From an uncultured Verrucomicrobiota bacterium (lineage in GTDB: Bacteria; Verrucomicrobiota; Verrucomicrobiia; Palsa-1439), in assembly GCA_903825435.1 (NCBI GenBank), contig CAIKAP010000103.1, positions 1 through 47,947 of the forward strand: a stretch of 47,947 nucleotides of DNA, given 5' to 3'. Below, in pieces: positions 30,383 to 39,108 of this stretch; within the stretch, counting starts at the first letter, position 1; each line of letters starts with the position of its first letter. A program made the translations under genes and the position numbers. The notes under the pieces are model-generated. The model was not told the origin of the DNA. It searched no databases and saw only the letters and a program-made list of their open reading frames with translations.

Positions 30383-31903
30383 TTAATCCCGTCGTAGCGT
30401 CTGAACTACGTTGCCTTGCGGGTCGCGAATGGTCACGATCATCGGCGTCTGGCCGATGGCGTGCGTGGCGCAACCGAGACATGGGTCGTAGGCGCGGAAC
30501 GCCATCTCGACTTTGTTCAGCAATCCCTGATCGACCTTGCCGCCGTGGATGAGACCTTTCGCAGCTTTCTCGACGCTCATCGCCATGCGGGCAGCGTTGC
30601 CTTGCGTGGCGACAATGAGATTCGCTTTCGTGAGGATGCCGTTGTCGTCGGTGTGGTACTCGTGGATGAGCGTACCGCGCGGGGCTTCGACGACACCGAT
30701 GCCAACGGTCGGTTTGTTGGTCGGCAAGCAACGAATATCTTTACTCGTGATTTCGGGATCGTTGAGCAACTCGTTCATGCGTTCGGCTGCGTAGATGATT
30801 TCGATACAACGCGCCCAGTGGTTCGCGAGCGTGTGATGGACCGGTTTGCCGCCGAGGGTGGCGTAGAATTCTTCGTACGCTTTTTGCGCGAGCGGCGTGG
30901 TGAAACCTTCGGACGCGTTCAACCGTGCCAGCGGCGCGACGGAGTAGATGCCACTCTTTTCGCCTTCGGTGAATCCGTTCCAGCCGACCGGCTTGAGGTA
31001 GCAGAACTTCATGTAACTCCACGTCTCGACGTGCTCGGCGATGAAGTCTTTGTACTGTTGGATGTCGAACTTGGCGTATTCTTTGCCGGTGGGAGTGACG
31101 ACGCGAATTTTGCCGTCGTAGAAGTTGATCTTGTTGTTGGCGTCAACCATGCCCATGTAATACGTCTTGTGCGTGTAGTCGTCGGAGGTGATGAGCTTCA
31201 CGTACGCTTCATTCTTGAGGACGATGTCCTTGAAGACTTGGAGCGTGAATAGAGCGAAGTCGAGTCCGTCCTTGCCGAGTTGCTGGAATTCCGGCAGGTC
31301 GGCGGGTGACATGCCTTTGGCAACGCCACCGGGCAGGCCGAGCACGGGGTGAATGACTTTGCCGCCGAGGTAGGAGATGAGCGCGCGCAGCCGGCGGCGC
31401 GTGCTGATGACGCGCTTGCCGACTTCGAGGCCGACTTTCTGGATCACGCCAACGACATTGCGTAATTCGGGCGGAGCGTCGGGACCGACGATAAAGTCGG
31501 GGCCGCCGAGGATGTAAACGTGGAGCGCGTGATCTTCGAGCATGAATGTGCTGTAAACCAACTCGCGAAGTTTTTTCGCGGCGGAAGTTGGTTCGACTTT
31601 GTAGAGGTCGTCCATCGCTTTGACGCCCGCCATGTGATGCGCGGTCGGACAGACGCCGCAGATGCGCGAGGTGATTTGCGGCATGTCCTCGGCGGGACGA
31701 CCGATGCTGAAGACTTCAAAGCCGCGCAATTCGGGGACTTGGAAGTAAGCGCGCTGGACGTCGCCTTTGTCGTCGAGGTGAATGTCAATTTTACCGTGGC
31801 CTTCGAGGCGCGTGATCGGGTCAATGGTGACGCGGCGCGCTTTGTAAGCGGCGGCGGCGGCTTGTTGGCCTTGGTTCCAAACTTGTTTGAGTGGATCGTT
31901 CAT
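30383..31903 (-). CDS. mvhA: [NiFe] hydrogenase large subunit, MvhA type (group 3c)
   Basis: The catalytic subunit of a cytoplasmic [NiFe] hydrogenase, 506 residues. It binds the Ni-Fe site through RICGVCPTAH (Cys82, Cys85) and DPCLGCATH (Cys475, Cys478). A 25-residue tail after His481 would be removed by the maturation protease. The adjacency to MvhG-, MvhD- and HdrABC-type genes assigns it to group 3c, in which H2 electrons are split at HdrA between ferredoxin and a disulfide. The start is ATG at 31903 (MNDPLKQVW), just after the mvhG stop. There is no Tat signal, so it is cytoplasmic. Confidence 0.95.
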   Translation of the reverse strand: MNDPLKQVWNQGQQAAAAAYKARRVTIDPITRLEGHGKIDIHLDDKGDVQRAYFQVPELRGFEVFSIGRPAEDMPQITSRICGVCPTAHHMAGVKAMDDLYKVEPTSAAKKLRELVYSTFMLEDHALHVYILGGPDFIVGPDAPPELRNVVGVIQKVGLEVGKRVISTRRRLRALISYLGGKVIHPVLGLPGGVAKGMSPADLPEFQQLGKDGLDFALFTLQVFKDIVLKNEAYVKLITSDDYTHKTYYMGMVDANNKINFYDGKIRVVTPTGKEYAKFDIQQYKDFIAEHVETWSYMKFCYLKPVGWNGFTEGEKSGIYSVAPLARLNASEGFTTPLAQKAYEEFYATLGGKPVHHTLANHWARCIEIIYAAERMNELLNDPEITSKDIRCLPTNKPTVGIGVVEAPRGTLIHEYHTDDNGILTKANLIVATQGNAARMAMSVEKAAKGLIHGGKVDQGLLNKVEMAFRAYDPCLGCATHAIGQTPMIVTIRDPQGNVVQTLRRD

Positions 31904-31905
31904 GA

Positions 31906-32871
31906 TTAGGAAACCTTTCCGCGGAGGACGCATTTCGCTAAACCGTATCGGTAGAATGTGCCGACGGGATCGGGAATACCGGCCAATGTTTTGGTGATGT
32001 CTTTCTGCTCCTTACCGGCTGCGGTGGAGGCAAGGTAACTGAGAATTTTGGCGCCGTGATCGTGGACATTGTCCACGGGGCCAAAACAACCGGTGCACGG
32101 CATGTTGCCTTGAATGCAAACGGCGTCGCAGCCGCCACGCGTGGCTGGGCCGAGACACGGGAGACCTTGCGCGAGCAGACATTTTTCCGGGTCGGCGATG
32201 ATTTGATGCGGACGTTTGAATTCGGTGAGACTGATGTCCTGCGGTTTGCTGTCGTTGCGCTTGCACTGCTGACAAACGGCGATGTTCGGTGCAAGCACGC
32301 TGCCTTTCGGCGGCAACTTGCCGGACAACAACGCGAGCACGGCGTCTTTCAACAGCTTCGGCGTCGGCGGGCAACCGGGGATGTAGTAATCAACATCCAC
32401 GACTTGGTCGAGCGCGCGCACGACGTTGCGGAGCTGGGGCAATTCCGTCTCGCGGCCGTCTTCCTTGAAATGCGTTTGCGGACGGGTCTTCTTGTCGTTG
32501 ACCATCGTCGGTGCGTCTTCATAAACGTACTTCATGATCTGCTCGCGAGTGAACTGGTTCGCGAGACCCGGGACGCCGCCGGTGTGGGCGCAGGAACCGT
32601 AGGCGATGAGCACCTGGCTCTTGCGGCGCAACAAGTGCGCCATCTCTTCCTGCTCGGACGAACGGATCGCGCCATTCAACAACGTCGCAACGATTGACTT
32701 GTCCGGCATCGCTTCGACGTCGGCCTTCTTGAAGTCCATCGCGCAGGGCCAGAACACAATGTCCACCGCGCCGACAACCATCAAGACGTCCTCAGCCAGG
32801 TCAACGACGGACTCTTCGCAGCCGCCGCAACTGGCACACCAATAAAAACCGATTTTGGGTTTAGTGGACAT
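31906..32871 (-). CDS. mvhG: [NiFe] hydrogenase small subunit, MvhG type
   Basis: The electron-transfer subunit of the MvhADG hydrogenase, 321 residues. The proximal [4Fe-4S] ligands are CASCGGCEES near residue 15, GSCAHTGG and IPGCPPTP. The C-terminal half adds ligands for two further clusters (CQQCKRND, KCLLAQGLPC, GGCDAVC, MPCTGCFGP). No Tat signal is present. The start is ATG at 32871 (MSTKPKIGFYW), which overlaps the mvhD end by 11 bases. A longer frame upstream lies within mvhD. Confidence 0.95.
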   Translation of the reverse strand: MSTKPKIGFYWCASCGGCEESVVDLAEDVLMVVGAVDIVFWPCAMDFKKADVEAMPDKSIVATLLNGAIRSSEQEEMAHLLRRKSQVLIAYGSCAHTGGVPGLANQFTREQIMKYVYEDAPTMVNDKKTRPQTHFKEDGRETELPQLRNVVRALDQVVDVDYYIPGCPPTPKLLKDAVLALLSGKLPPKGSVLAPNIAVCQQCKRNDSKPQDISLTEFKRPHQIIADPEKCLLAQGLPCLGPATRGGCDAVCIQGNMPCTGCFGPVDNVHDHGAKILSYLASTAAGKEQKDITKTLAGIPDPVGTFYRYGLAKCVLRGKVS

Positions 32872-33367
32872 GAGCGGGAATCTCCTTCTGGCTGTGGTTG
32901 ACGTGGGCTTCGAGTTCTTCCATTTCCTTGTCCCAGTCGGCGAATCTGCCGGGCATGTCGAGCGGACCGAGCGCGCGCACCTGCTCGACCATTTCGTTGA
33001 CGACTTTCTTGACCTTGTCGCCTTCGCTCGCCGAAATCCATTCGAGGCGGAACCGTTCTTTTTCAAGGCCGAGGTCGTGCAGCATCCGCTCCAGCAACGT
33101 CACGCGGCGCAACGTTTTGTAGTTGCCCTCGACGTAGTGGCAATCGCCGGGATGACAGCCGCCGATGAGAACGCCGTCGGCGCCCTTGGCAAACGCCATC
33201 ATCACGTACTGCGGGTCGAGCCGGCCCGAACACATGAGCCGGATGACGCGGATGTTCGGCGCGTATTTCATGCGCGACACGCCGGCGAGGTCGGCGGCGG
33301 TGTACGTGCACCAGTTGCAGAAAAACGCCACGATTCGTGGCTCCCAATTGTTTGATTTCGTTTCCAT
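32861..33367 (-). CDS. mvhD: [2Fe-2S] linker subunit MvhD/FrhD family
   Basis: MvhD carries a [2Fe-2S] cluster that wires the hydrogenase to HdrA. The 168-residue protein has the conserved FFCNWCTYTAADLAG, IRLMCSGRLDP and GGCHPGDCHY motifs, giving five or more cysteines in the family pattern. The C-terminal about 50 residues are a charged helical extension. It is 11 bp downstream of hdrA and overlaps mvhG, matching the usual hdrA-mvhD-mvhG-mvhA order. Confidence 0.95.
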   Translation of the reverse strand: METKSNNWEPRIVAFFCNWCTYTAADLAGVSRMKYAPNIRVIRLMCSGRLDPQYVMMAFAKGADGVLIGGCHPGDCHYVEGNYKTLRRVTLLERMLHDLGLEKERFRLEWISASEGDKVKKVVNEMVEQVRALGPLDMPGRFADWDKEMEELEAHVNHSQKEIPAHVH

Positions 33368-33378
33368 GATTCAGTTCC

Positions 33379-35376
33379 TCACTTCGCCAGAATGGCTTCG
33401 ATTTCGCTGGTGATTTCGTCGTCATCAAACAGGTTCTGTTTGATGGCGCCGCTGGGGCAGGCGGCGACGCAGGTGCCGCAGCCTTTGCAGAGCGCCTCGT
33501 TGATGACAGCGACTTTCTTCACGTCATCGCGGCTAATCGCGGTGTACGGGCACATCGGGATGCACGTCTTGCAGCCGGAACATTCCTCGGCGACGACGAA
33601 CGCCGTGTTCGGTTCGAGTTCAATCGAGCCGGCCTTGATAAGCGAGAGCGCTTCCGCCGCCGCCGCGCCGGCTTGCGCGACGGTGTCGGGAATATCCTTC
33701 GGTCCCTGACAAGCGCCGGCGATGAAGATGCCGTCGGTGAACGTGTTGACGGGCGCGAGCTTCGGGTGCCGCTCAAGGAACCAGCCTTCCGTCGAGCAAC
33801 TGATGTTGAACTGACGGCGCACGTCCTGCGAATCCGCGTGCGGTTCGAGGCCGACGGCGAGCACGACCATGTCCACCGGTATGCGGCGGACAAATCCGGC
33901 GAGCGTGTCCTCGACGCGGATGACGAGTTTGCCTTCCTCCTCCTTGCTCATTTGCCAGTCGGTGACTTCGGCCACGCGGCCACGGATGAAGTGAACGCCT
34001 TCCTCCTGCAACTTCTCGTAGAACTCCTCGTAGCCCTTACCGGGCGCCCGGATATCAATGTAGAAGTTGAACACTTCGGCGTCGGTGTGGTGCTTGATGA
34101 GGTGTGCGAGCTTCATCGAGTACATGCAGCAGACGCGCGAGCACCAGCGGTGGGTCTTGTTGTCGCGCGAGCCGACGCAATGAACGATGCCGACCGATTT
34201 CGGTTTGGTCTTGCCGTCGCGCAGCACGACGTGGCCCTCGGTCGGGCCGCTGGCGTTGACGAGCCGTTCGATTTCGAGCGAGGTGTAAACATTCGGATAA
34301 ATTCCGTAGCCGTATTGCGGGATGCGCTTCGCGTCGAACGGTTGGAAGCCGGTGGCGAGGATGATCGTGCCGACTTGGACTTCTTTCATCTCGGCTTTTT
34401 GCGTGAAGTCAATGGCTTGGCGGTCGCCGCAGGCTTCGACGCAGGTTTTCTTGCACTTGCCGGTCTTGACGTTGATGCACGTCTCCGGGTCAATCAACAC
34501 GATCGGCGGCGTGGCTTGCGGGAACGGCATGTACACGGGTTTGCGCTTCGAGAGGCCCATGTTGAACTCGTCCTCGAACTTGCCTTCCTTGAACACGCAG
34601 GCCGTCACGCACTCGTTGCAACCGACGCAGAGGTCTTCGATGATGTAACGCGGTTTGCGTTTCACCACGACCTTGTAGTTGCCGACGAATCCGTCAACCT
34701 TCGCGACCTCGGAGTAGGTCCAGAGCGTGATGTTCGGATGCGCGCCGACCGCTGACATCTTCGGCGTGAGAATACACGCCGCGCAGTCGAGCGTCGGGAA
34801 CGTCTTGTCAAACTTCGCCATGTAACCGCCGATGGTCGGCTCGCGTTCGACGAGGTAAACGTGCTGCCCGGCGTTGGCGAGCGTGAGCGCCGCCTGAATA
34901 CCGGCGATGCCGCCGCCTACAATCATCACGTCGGGATGAATCGGCGTGGTCTTCGTTTCGAGCGGCTTGTGGTGCGCGACGCGGCTGACAGCGGCGCGAG
35001 TAAGATCCTTCGCCTTATCGGTGGCGGCGGCGCCTTTCTCGTGCACCCAGGAATCGTGCTCGCGGATGTTGACCATCTGGAAGCAGTACGGGTTGAGTCC
35101 GCCCTTCTCGCACGCGCCACGGAATGTGTGCTCGTGCAACAACGGCGAGCACGACGACACGACAATGCGGTCGAGCTTGTGTTCCTTGATGTCCTGCTGG
35201 ATCAGCGCCTGGCCGGGATCCGAGCACATGTATTTGTAGTCGCGTGACACGACGACGTTGGGATATTGAGCCGCGGTTTCCGCGACGGCCTTGCAGTCCA
35301 CGACGCCGGCAATGTTGGTGCCGCAATGGCAGATGTAAACGCCGATGCGGGGTTGAGTCTTGGTTGGTTCGTTCAT
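33379..35376 (-). CDS. hdrA: Heterodisulfide reductase subunit A, FAD electron-bifurcating subunit
   Basis: HdrA is the FAD-containing core that splits electron pairs between low-potential ferredoxin and HdrB. The 665-residue sequence has an N-terminal Cys pair (GVYICHCGT), the FAD fold with VGGGIAGIQAAL (about 150), the HdrA Cys-rich FPTLDCAACILTPKM, a central ferredoxin-like pair of motifs (DLCVGCNECVTAC and KCKKTCVEAC), and two C-terminal [4Fe-4S] motifs (CSGCKTCIPMCP from residue 599, CKGCGTCVAACP from about 631). It is the single-length form, not the fused double HdrA. It is placed between hdrB and mvhD, so it probably joins HdrBC to MvhADG. Confidence 0.96.
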   Translation of the reverse strand: MNEPTKTQPRIGVYICHCGTNIAGVVDCKAVAETAAQYPNVVVSRDYKYMCSDPGQALIQQDIKEHKLDRIVVSSCSPLLHEHTFRGACEKGGLNPYCFQMVNIREHDSWVHEKGAAATDKAKDLTRAAVSRVAHHKPLETKTTPIHPDVMIVGGGIAGIQAALTLANAGQHVYLVEREPTIGGYMAKFDKTFPTLDCAACILTPKMSAVGAHPNITLWTYSEVAKVDGFVGNYKVVVKRKPRYIIEDLCVGCNECVTACVFKEGKFEDEFNMGLSKRKPVYMPFPQATPPIVLIDPETCINVKTGKCKKTCVEACGDRQAIDFTQKAEMKEVQVGTIILATGFQPFDAKRIPQYGYGIYPNVYTSLEIERLVNASGPTEGHVVLRDGKTKPKSVGIVHCVGSRDNKTHRWCSRVCCMYSMKLAHLIKHHTDAEVFNFYIDIRAPGKGYEEFYEKLQEEGVHFIRGRVAEVTDWQMSKEEEGKLVIRVEDTLAGFVRRIPVDMVVLAVGLEPHADSQDVRRQFNISCSTEGWFLERHPKLAPVNTFTDGIFIAGACQGPKDIPDTVAQAGAAAAEALSLIKAGSIELEPNTAFVVAEECSGCKTCIPMCPYTAISRDDVKKVAVINEALCKGCGTCVAACPSGAIKQNLFDDDEITSEIEAILAK

Positions 35377-35391
35377 CGTAAGTCTCCGTGA

Positions 35392-36264
35392 TTACTTCGC
35401 CAGCGCGGCGGCGGGTTTAAGGTCCATTGGCACGATGCAGCGTTGGAGGCCGATCTTCTCGGCGGGCAAACCAAACGCGAGTCCCATCAACTGTGTGAAG
35501 TACACAATCGGCATCTTCACCGACTCATGGTAATCGCTGCTGATGTCGCCCTGGTAGGCATCGAGGTTGAACTGGCAGAGCGGGCAGGTCGTGGCGAGCA
35601 CGTTCGCGCCGCGCCGCATCGCTTCGCGCAGCAGGATGTAGCTCATGTTCTGGCCGACTTCCGTGACGGTGCCGGTCAGGCTGCCGCCACAGCAACGGGT
35701 CTTGAGCGGGTACGTCACGACTTCGGCGCCGAGCGCCTTGAACAGCTTGTCCATCGTGACCGGGTTGTGCTGGTCGTCAAACGTCGCGTACGGACGGATG
35801 ATCTGGCAGCCATAGTACGGCGCGATCTTGAAACCCTTGAGCGGATTCGTGACGCGCTTCTTGATCGCGTCTAGCCCGATGTCGTTGACGAGAATGTCGA
35901 GCGGATGGCGGACTTTCGTCGTGCCTTTATAGGTCAGGTTATCGCGCTTGAGTGTTTCCTGAACGCGCGTAGCAACGTCCGGATACTCGGCGGCGTAGTG
36001 CTGGCACTTGTTGAGCACGAGGTAACAGCCGCTGCACGGCGCAACGAGATCCTGTTTCTTCTGCTCGGCCAACGCGAGATTGCGCGCCGCCAACACATAC
36101 CCGGCGGCGTCGCTCACCGCCATGTAGGCAGTCGCGCCGCAACAGTTCCAATCGTCGAGTTCCTCCAACTCCACGCCGAGCGCAGAGAGCACCGGCAGGA
36201 GAGATTCTTCATAGGCCCGTCCGCTGCCTTTCAGCGAGCAGCCCGGAAAATAACTGAACTTCAT
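35392..36264 (-). CDS. hdrB: Heterodisulfide reductase subunit B (two CCG domains)
   Basis: HdrB holds the noncubane [4Fe-4S] clusters that reduce CoM-S-S-CoB in methanogens. The 290-residue protein keeps both CCG domains: Cys9, Cys41-Cys42 (NCCGA), Cys77 and Cys80 (PCSGC) in the first, and YYGCQI, RCCGGS and CPLCQ in the second. So the disulfide-reducing site looks intact, although no CoM/CoB biosynthesis or methanogenesis gene is in the window. The acceptor in this organism is unknown. The ATG overlaps the hdrC stop by 4 bases. Confidence 0.95.
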   Translation of the reverse strand: MKFSYFPGCSLKGSGRAYEESLLPVLSALGVELEELDDWNCCGATAYMAVSDAAGYVLAARNLALAEQKKQDLVAPCSGCYLVLNKCQHYAAEYPDVATRVQETLKRDNLTYKGTTKVRHPLDILVNDIGLDAIKKRVTNPLKGFKIAPYYGCQIIRPYATFDDQHNPVTMDKLFKALGAEVVTYPLKTRCCGGSLTGTVTEVGQNMSYILLREAMRRGANVLATTCPLCQFNLDAYQGDISSDYHESVKMPIVYFTQLMGLAFGLPAEKIGLQRCIVPMDLKPAAALAK

Positions 36265-36851
36265 CGTGCGCCTCCTTTCCAGCCGGTGTCGGCCTTGTCA
36301 AGCAAGGTGGCCATCTTGGCTGGCTGTTTCATGCTGTCCAACTTGTAAGCAAACCGGCCCGTCCGCATCAGGTTCAAGCCGAGCTTCCACGTCTTGATCG
36401 CCGCGATCGGGTTGGATTTCAGGAACATCATCACCGCGAGGAAATTCTCCGTCACGCGGCCCTTCGACCGGACCATGTTGTAGAACTCGCGCGCGAGGAC
36501 CGGGATCGGGAAGCGTTTCGGATAGATGCCTTCCTGGATCGCCTGGCGCTTGAGCGCGTACATGATGTCGGTGATCTTGATTTCTTTCGGGCACTCGACG
36601 GTGCAGGCGTAGCAGGACGCGCACAGCCAGATCGTCAGGCTGCCGAGCGCCTCCTTCTTGAAGCCCGCGCGCGTCAACGCCATCAACTGCCGCGGCGTGT
36701 AATCCATGTACGTGCTGACCGGGCAGGTCGCCGAACAGGTGCCGCACTGGATGCAGCCGTAAAGCTTTTCACAACCGGGGCGCGACATGATTTCCTGCGG
36801 GAAACTCTTGTCGCGTTCCGAGTCGTACTTGATTGTTTGTTTGATTGCCAT
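36261..36851 (-). CDS. hdrC: Heterodisulfide reductase subunit C
   Basis: A 196-residue ferredoxin-type protein with two [4Fe-4S] motifs, CIQCGTCSATCPV (about residue 32) and CASCYACTVECPK (about 75). The C-terminal helical part carries no membrane segment. HdrC passes electrons from HdrA to HdrB. It lies 18 bp downstream of hypA and overlaps hdrB. The gene order hdrC-hdrB-hdrA-mvhD-mvhG-mvhA supports a complete soluble Hdr-Mvh complex. Confidence 0.94.
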   Translation of the reverse strand: MAIKQTIKYDSERDKSFPQEIMSRPGCEKLYGCIQCGTCSATCPVSTYMDYTPRQLMALTRAGFKKEALGSLTIWLCASCYACTVECPKEIKITDIMYALKRQAIQEGIYPKRFPIPVLAREFYNMVRSKGRVTENFLAVMMFLKSNPIAAIKTWKLGLNLMRTGRFAYKLDSMKQPAKMATLLDKADTGWKGGAR

Positions 36852-36869
36852 GTTTATTCTCCTCGGCGC

Positions 36870-37235
36870 CTACGCGGCGCCGCAACTGCAACACTCCTCG
36901 AGTTCAATGTTCACCAAATCCAGTTCCTGTCCGGTCAACAACTCCCCGCCTGCCGCGTGACACTTCGGACACTCAAACCATTGTTCTTCCACCGCAAACT
37001 CATTCTGACACTGCGGACAGCGCGCTGTCGCGGCGACTTGTTCCAGTTCCAGCCGCGAACCCGCCAGCGGCGTGTCGAGCGTCGCCGCCGCGTAACACGT
37101 CTCCATCACTTCCGGCACCACGAGTCGCAACTTGCCCACGCGCACGCGCACTGTCGCGACACGCGCACCGGGATACGCCCGTGTTTCCTGTTGCACTGAC
37201 TCCACGAGCGACTCGACGATGCTCATTTCATGCAT
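36870..37235 (-). CDS. hypA: Hydrogenase nickel-insertion accessory protein HypA
   Basis: HypA binds nickel through its N-terminal Met-His and hands it to the large subunit with HypB. The 121-residue protein starts MHEMSIVESLVE, with the Ni-binding His2, and has the zinc-finger pairs CPQCQNEF and ECPKCHAAG. An extra CCSCGAA near the C-terminus could add thiols. It overlaps the maturation protease gene by 8 bases and precedes hdrC. Confidence 0.96.
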   Translation of the reverse strand: MHEMSIVESLVESVQQETRAYPGARVATVRVRVGKLRLVVPEVMETCYAAATLDTPLAGSRLELEQVAATARCPQCQNEFAVEEQWFECPKCHAAGGELLTGQELDLVNIELEECCSCGAA

Positions 37236-37683
37236 GAACGACTTCCGCCTCTAAAACCAACTCGGCGATCCGTTCGACAACTTCCAAGGCCGACTGCCGC
37301 GTTTCCGGCGACAATTCCATTCCGAAATTAAAATCACTGCCGCGAATGCTGAACAACATGCCCTGCGGCGTCTCGCCGTAAAGCGTCCGGCACAAACCGA
37401 GCACGTCGCACGGCGACATAAAATGCGCGACGGCGTGACTGTGAAATCCCGGTTCGACTTCCTCGCTCCACCACGGCTCCGGACTTTCCGGAATCGCGGC
37501 ATCAACAAAAATCACACGGTCATAATCACGGACGACTTCGGCGAAATCCACTTCGAGTTGGTGTGCCGTTTCCAGCGTCACGCCCGACAGATTCCGCTTC
37601 GCCAGTTCGCCAACAACAAACCAGCCTGCGCCGTCGTCGTTGCGACTGTCGTTACCGTAACCGATGACTAAGGTCTTCGTCAT
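37228..37683 (-). CDS. [NiFe] hydrogenase maturation endopeptidase (HyaD/HycI family)
   Basis: This protease removes the C-terminal tail of the large-subunit precursor after nickel insertion. The 151-residue protein shows GYGNDSRNDDGAG with the Asp that reads nickel, the second metal ligand Asp in VIFVDAAI, and the His of FHSHAVAHFMSP. It sits directly after hydL (gap 2 bp). It is the only such protease in the window, although two large subunits with processable tails are encoded, so it may serve both. Confidence 0.9.
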   Translation of the reverse strand: MTKTLVIGYGNDSRNDDGAGWFVVGELAKRNLSGVTLETAHQLEVDFAEVVRDYDRVIFVDAAIPESPEPWWSEEVEPGFHSHAVAHFMSPCDVLGLCRTLYGETPQGMLFSIRGSDFNFGMELSPETRQSALEVVERIAELVLEAEVVHA

Positions 37684-37685
37684 TG

Positions 37686-39107
37686 TTATTTCCGCAGTGT
37701 ATCAACCACCGCGCCATCAGCGTCCATCAGCTCAACAACCATCGGCATTTTACCGACAGCGTGTGTCGCACAGCTCAAGCACGGATCGTAACAACGGATG
37801 ACCGCCTCGACCCGGTTGAGCATGCCTTCCTGAAGTTTTTTCGCCTTCACATATTTTCGTGCGACGTGTTGAACGCCTTTGTTCATCGCCAAATTATTGT
37901 GGCCCGTCGAAACGATCAGGTTCACTTTCTCAACGCGACCGTCCTTGTTCACCCAATAATTATGGATGAGCGTGCCGCGCGGCGCCTCAACGATGCCGAC
38001 GCCGACCGGATTTTGCGGTTGATTCGACACGAGAATGTCGGTGCTCGTGATTTGCGGATCGTCGAGCAATTGTTTAGCTCGTTCGAGTCCGTAGAAAATT
38101 TCAATGAGACGCGCCCAGTGATAATAGAACGAGCTGCTTTGCGCACGACGTTTCTCGCGCCACACTTTCAACTCGGCGTTCGCTTTCGGCGTCGAGATGT
38201 GGCTGCACGCGTTCAAGCGCGCGAGCGGACCAACGCGATACATTCCCTGCGGATACCCGATCCGCGCGATAAACGGAAACTTCATGTAGCTCCACGGCTC
38301 CACCGCTTCGCCGACGTAATCCAAATATTTCGACGGCGGAATCTGATCGTGAATGACTTCGCCCTTCGCGTTTACAAACCGGAGATTGCCGTCGTACAAT
38401 TCCAACGCGCCATCCGGCTGGACGAGTCCCATGTAATTGGAATCAAAATTACCGAAGTCTTCAACCTCGGCGAGATTCTTCGCGTGATACCCTTTCAATA
38501 AATCGAGCGCGAACTGCACATGCTCAAATGCCTCGGCCATACCGGCGAGCATCGTGTCGCGTTGCTCAATCGTGAGCGCTTTGTTCACGCCACCGGGCAC
38601 CGGGAAATCCGGATGAATCTTCCGACCGGCGACGAGCTTGATCATTTCCTGACCGTACTTGCGGAGTCGGACGCCTTTGACGGCGATGGCGGGCTGCTGC
38701 TCGATCAAGCCCATGACATTGCGTTTGAGCGGATCGCTGTCCCAGCCGAGCAACATATCCGGCGCGCTCAAATGGAAAAAGCTGAGCGCGTGCGACTGGA
38801 TGATCTGCCCCATGTGCATCAACTCGCGCAACATTTTCGCCGTGCGCGGAATTTCGCGGCCGACGATGACATCGCACGCTTTTGCACTCGCGAGCAAATG
38901 GCTGACCGGGCAGATGCCGCACGTGCGCGGCGTGATGTTCGGCATCTCGGTGAAATGACGGCCTTCGCAGAATTTTTCAAAACCGCGGAACTCGACGACG
39001 TGGAAACGCGCGTCGTCCACTTCGCCGCGGGCATCGAGGTGGATGGTGATCTTCGCGTGGCCCTCGATGCGGGTCACGGGATTGATGAGGATGGTGTTGC
39101 TGGTCAT
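37686..39107 (-). CDS. hydL: [NiFe] hydrogenase large subunit, HoxH/HydL type (group 3)
   Basis: The catalytic subunit of the second cytoplasmic hydrogenase, 473 residues. The Ni-Fe ligands are in RTCGICPVSH (Cys63, Cys66) and DPCLSCATH (Cys443, Cys446). A 24-residue tail after His449 would be removed on maturation. Placement after NuoEFG-like genes makes it the large subunit of an NAD(H)-linked enzyme like HoxEFUYH (group 3d) or the bifurcating NiFe-HydABCSL. It is clearly distinct from, but related to, the MvhA-type subunit (shared EAPRGTLIH motif). It lies 1 bp after the small-subunit gene. Confidence 0.93.
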   Translation of the reverse strand: MTSNTILINPVTRIEGHAKITIHLDARGEVDDARFHVVEFRGFEKFCEGRHFTEMPNITPRTCGICPVSHLLASAKACDVIVGREIPRTAKMLRELMHMGQIIQSHALSFFHLSAPDMLLGWDSDPLKRNVMGLIEQQPAIAVKGVRLRKYGQEMIKLVAGRKIHPDFPVPGGVNKALTIEQRDTMLAGMAEAFEHVQFALDLLKGYHAKNLAEVEDFGNFDSNYMGLVQPDGALELYDGNLRFVNAKGEVIHDQIPPSKYLDYVGEAVEPWSYMKFPFIARIGYPQGMYRVGPLARLNACSHISTPKANAELKVWREKRRAQSSSFYYHWARLIEIFYGLERAKQLLDDPQITSTDILVSNQPQNPVGVGIVEAPRGTLIHNYWVNKDGRVEKVNLIVSTGHNNLAMNKGVQHVARKYVKAKKLQEGMLNRVEAVIRCYDPCLSCATHAVGKMPMVVELMDADGAVVDTLRK

Positions 39108-39108
39108 T

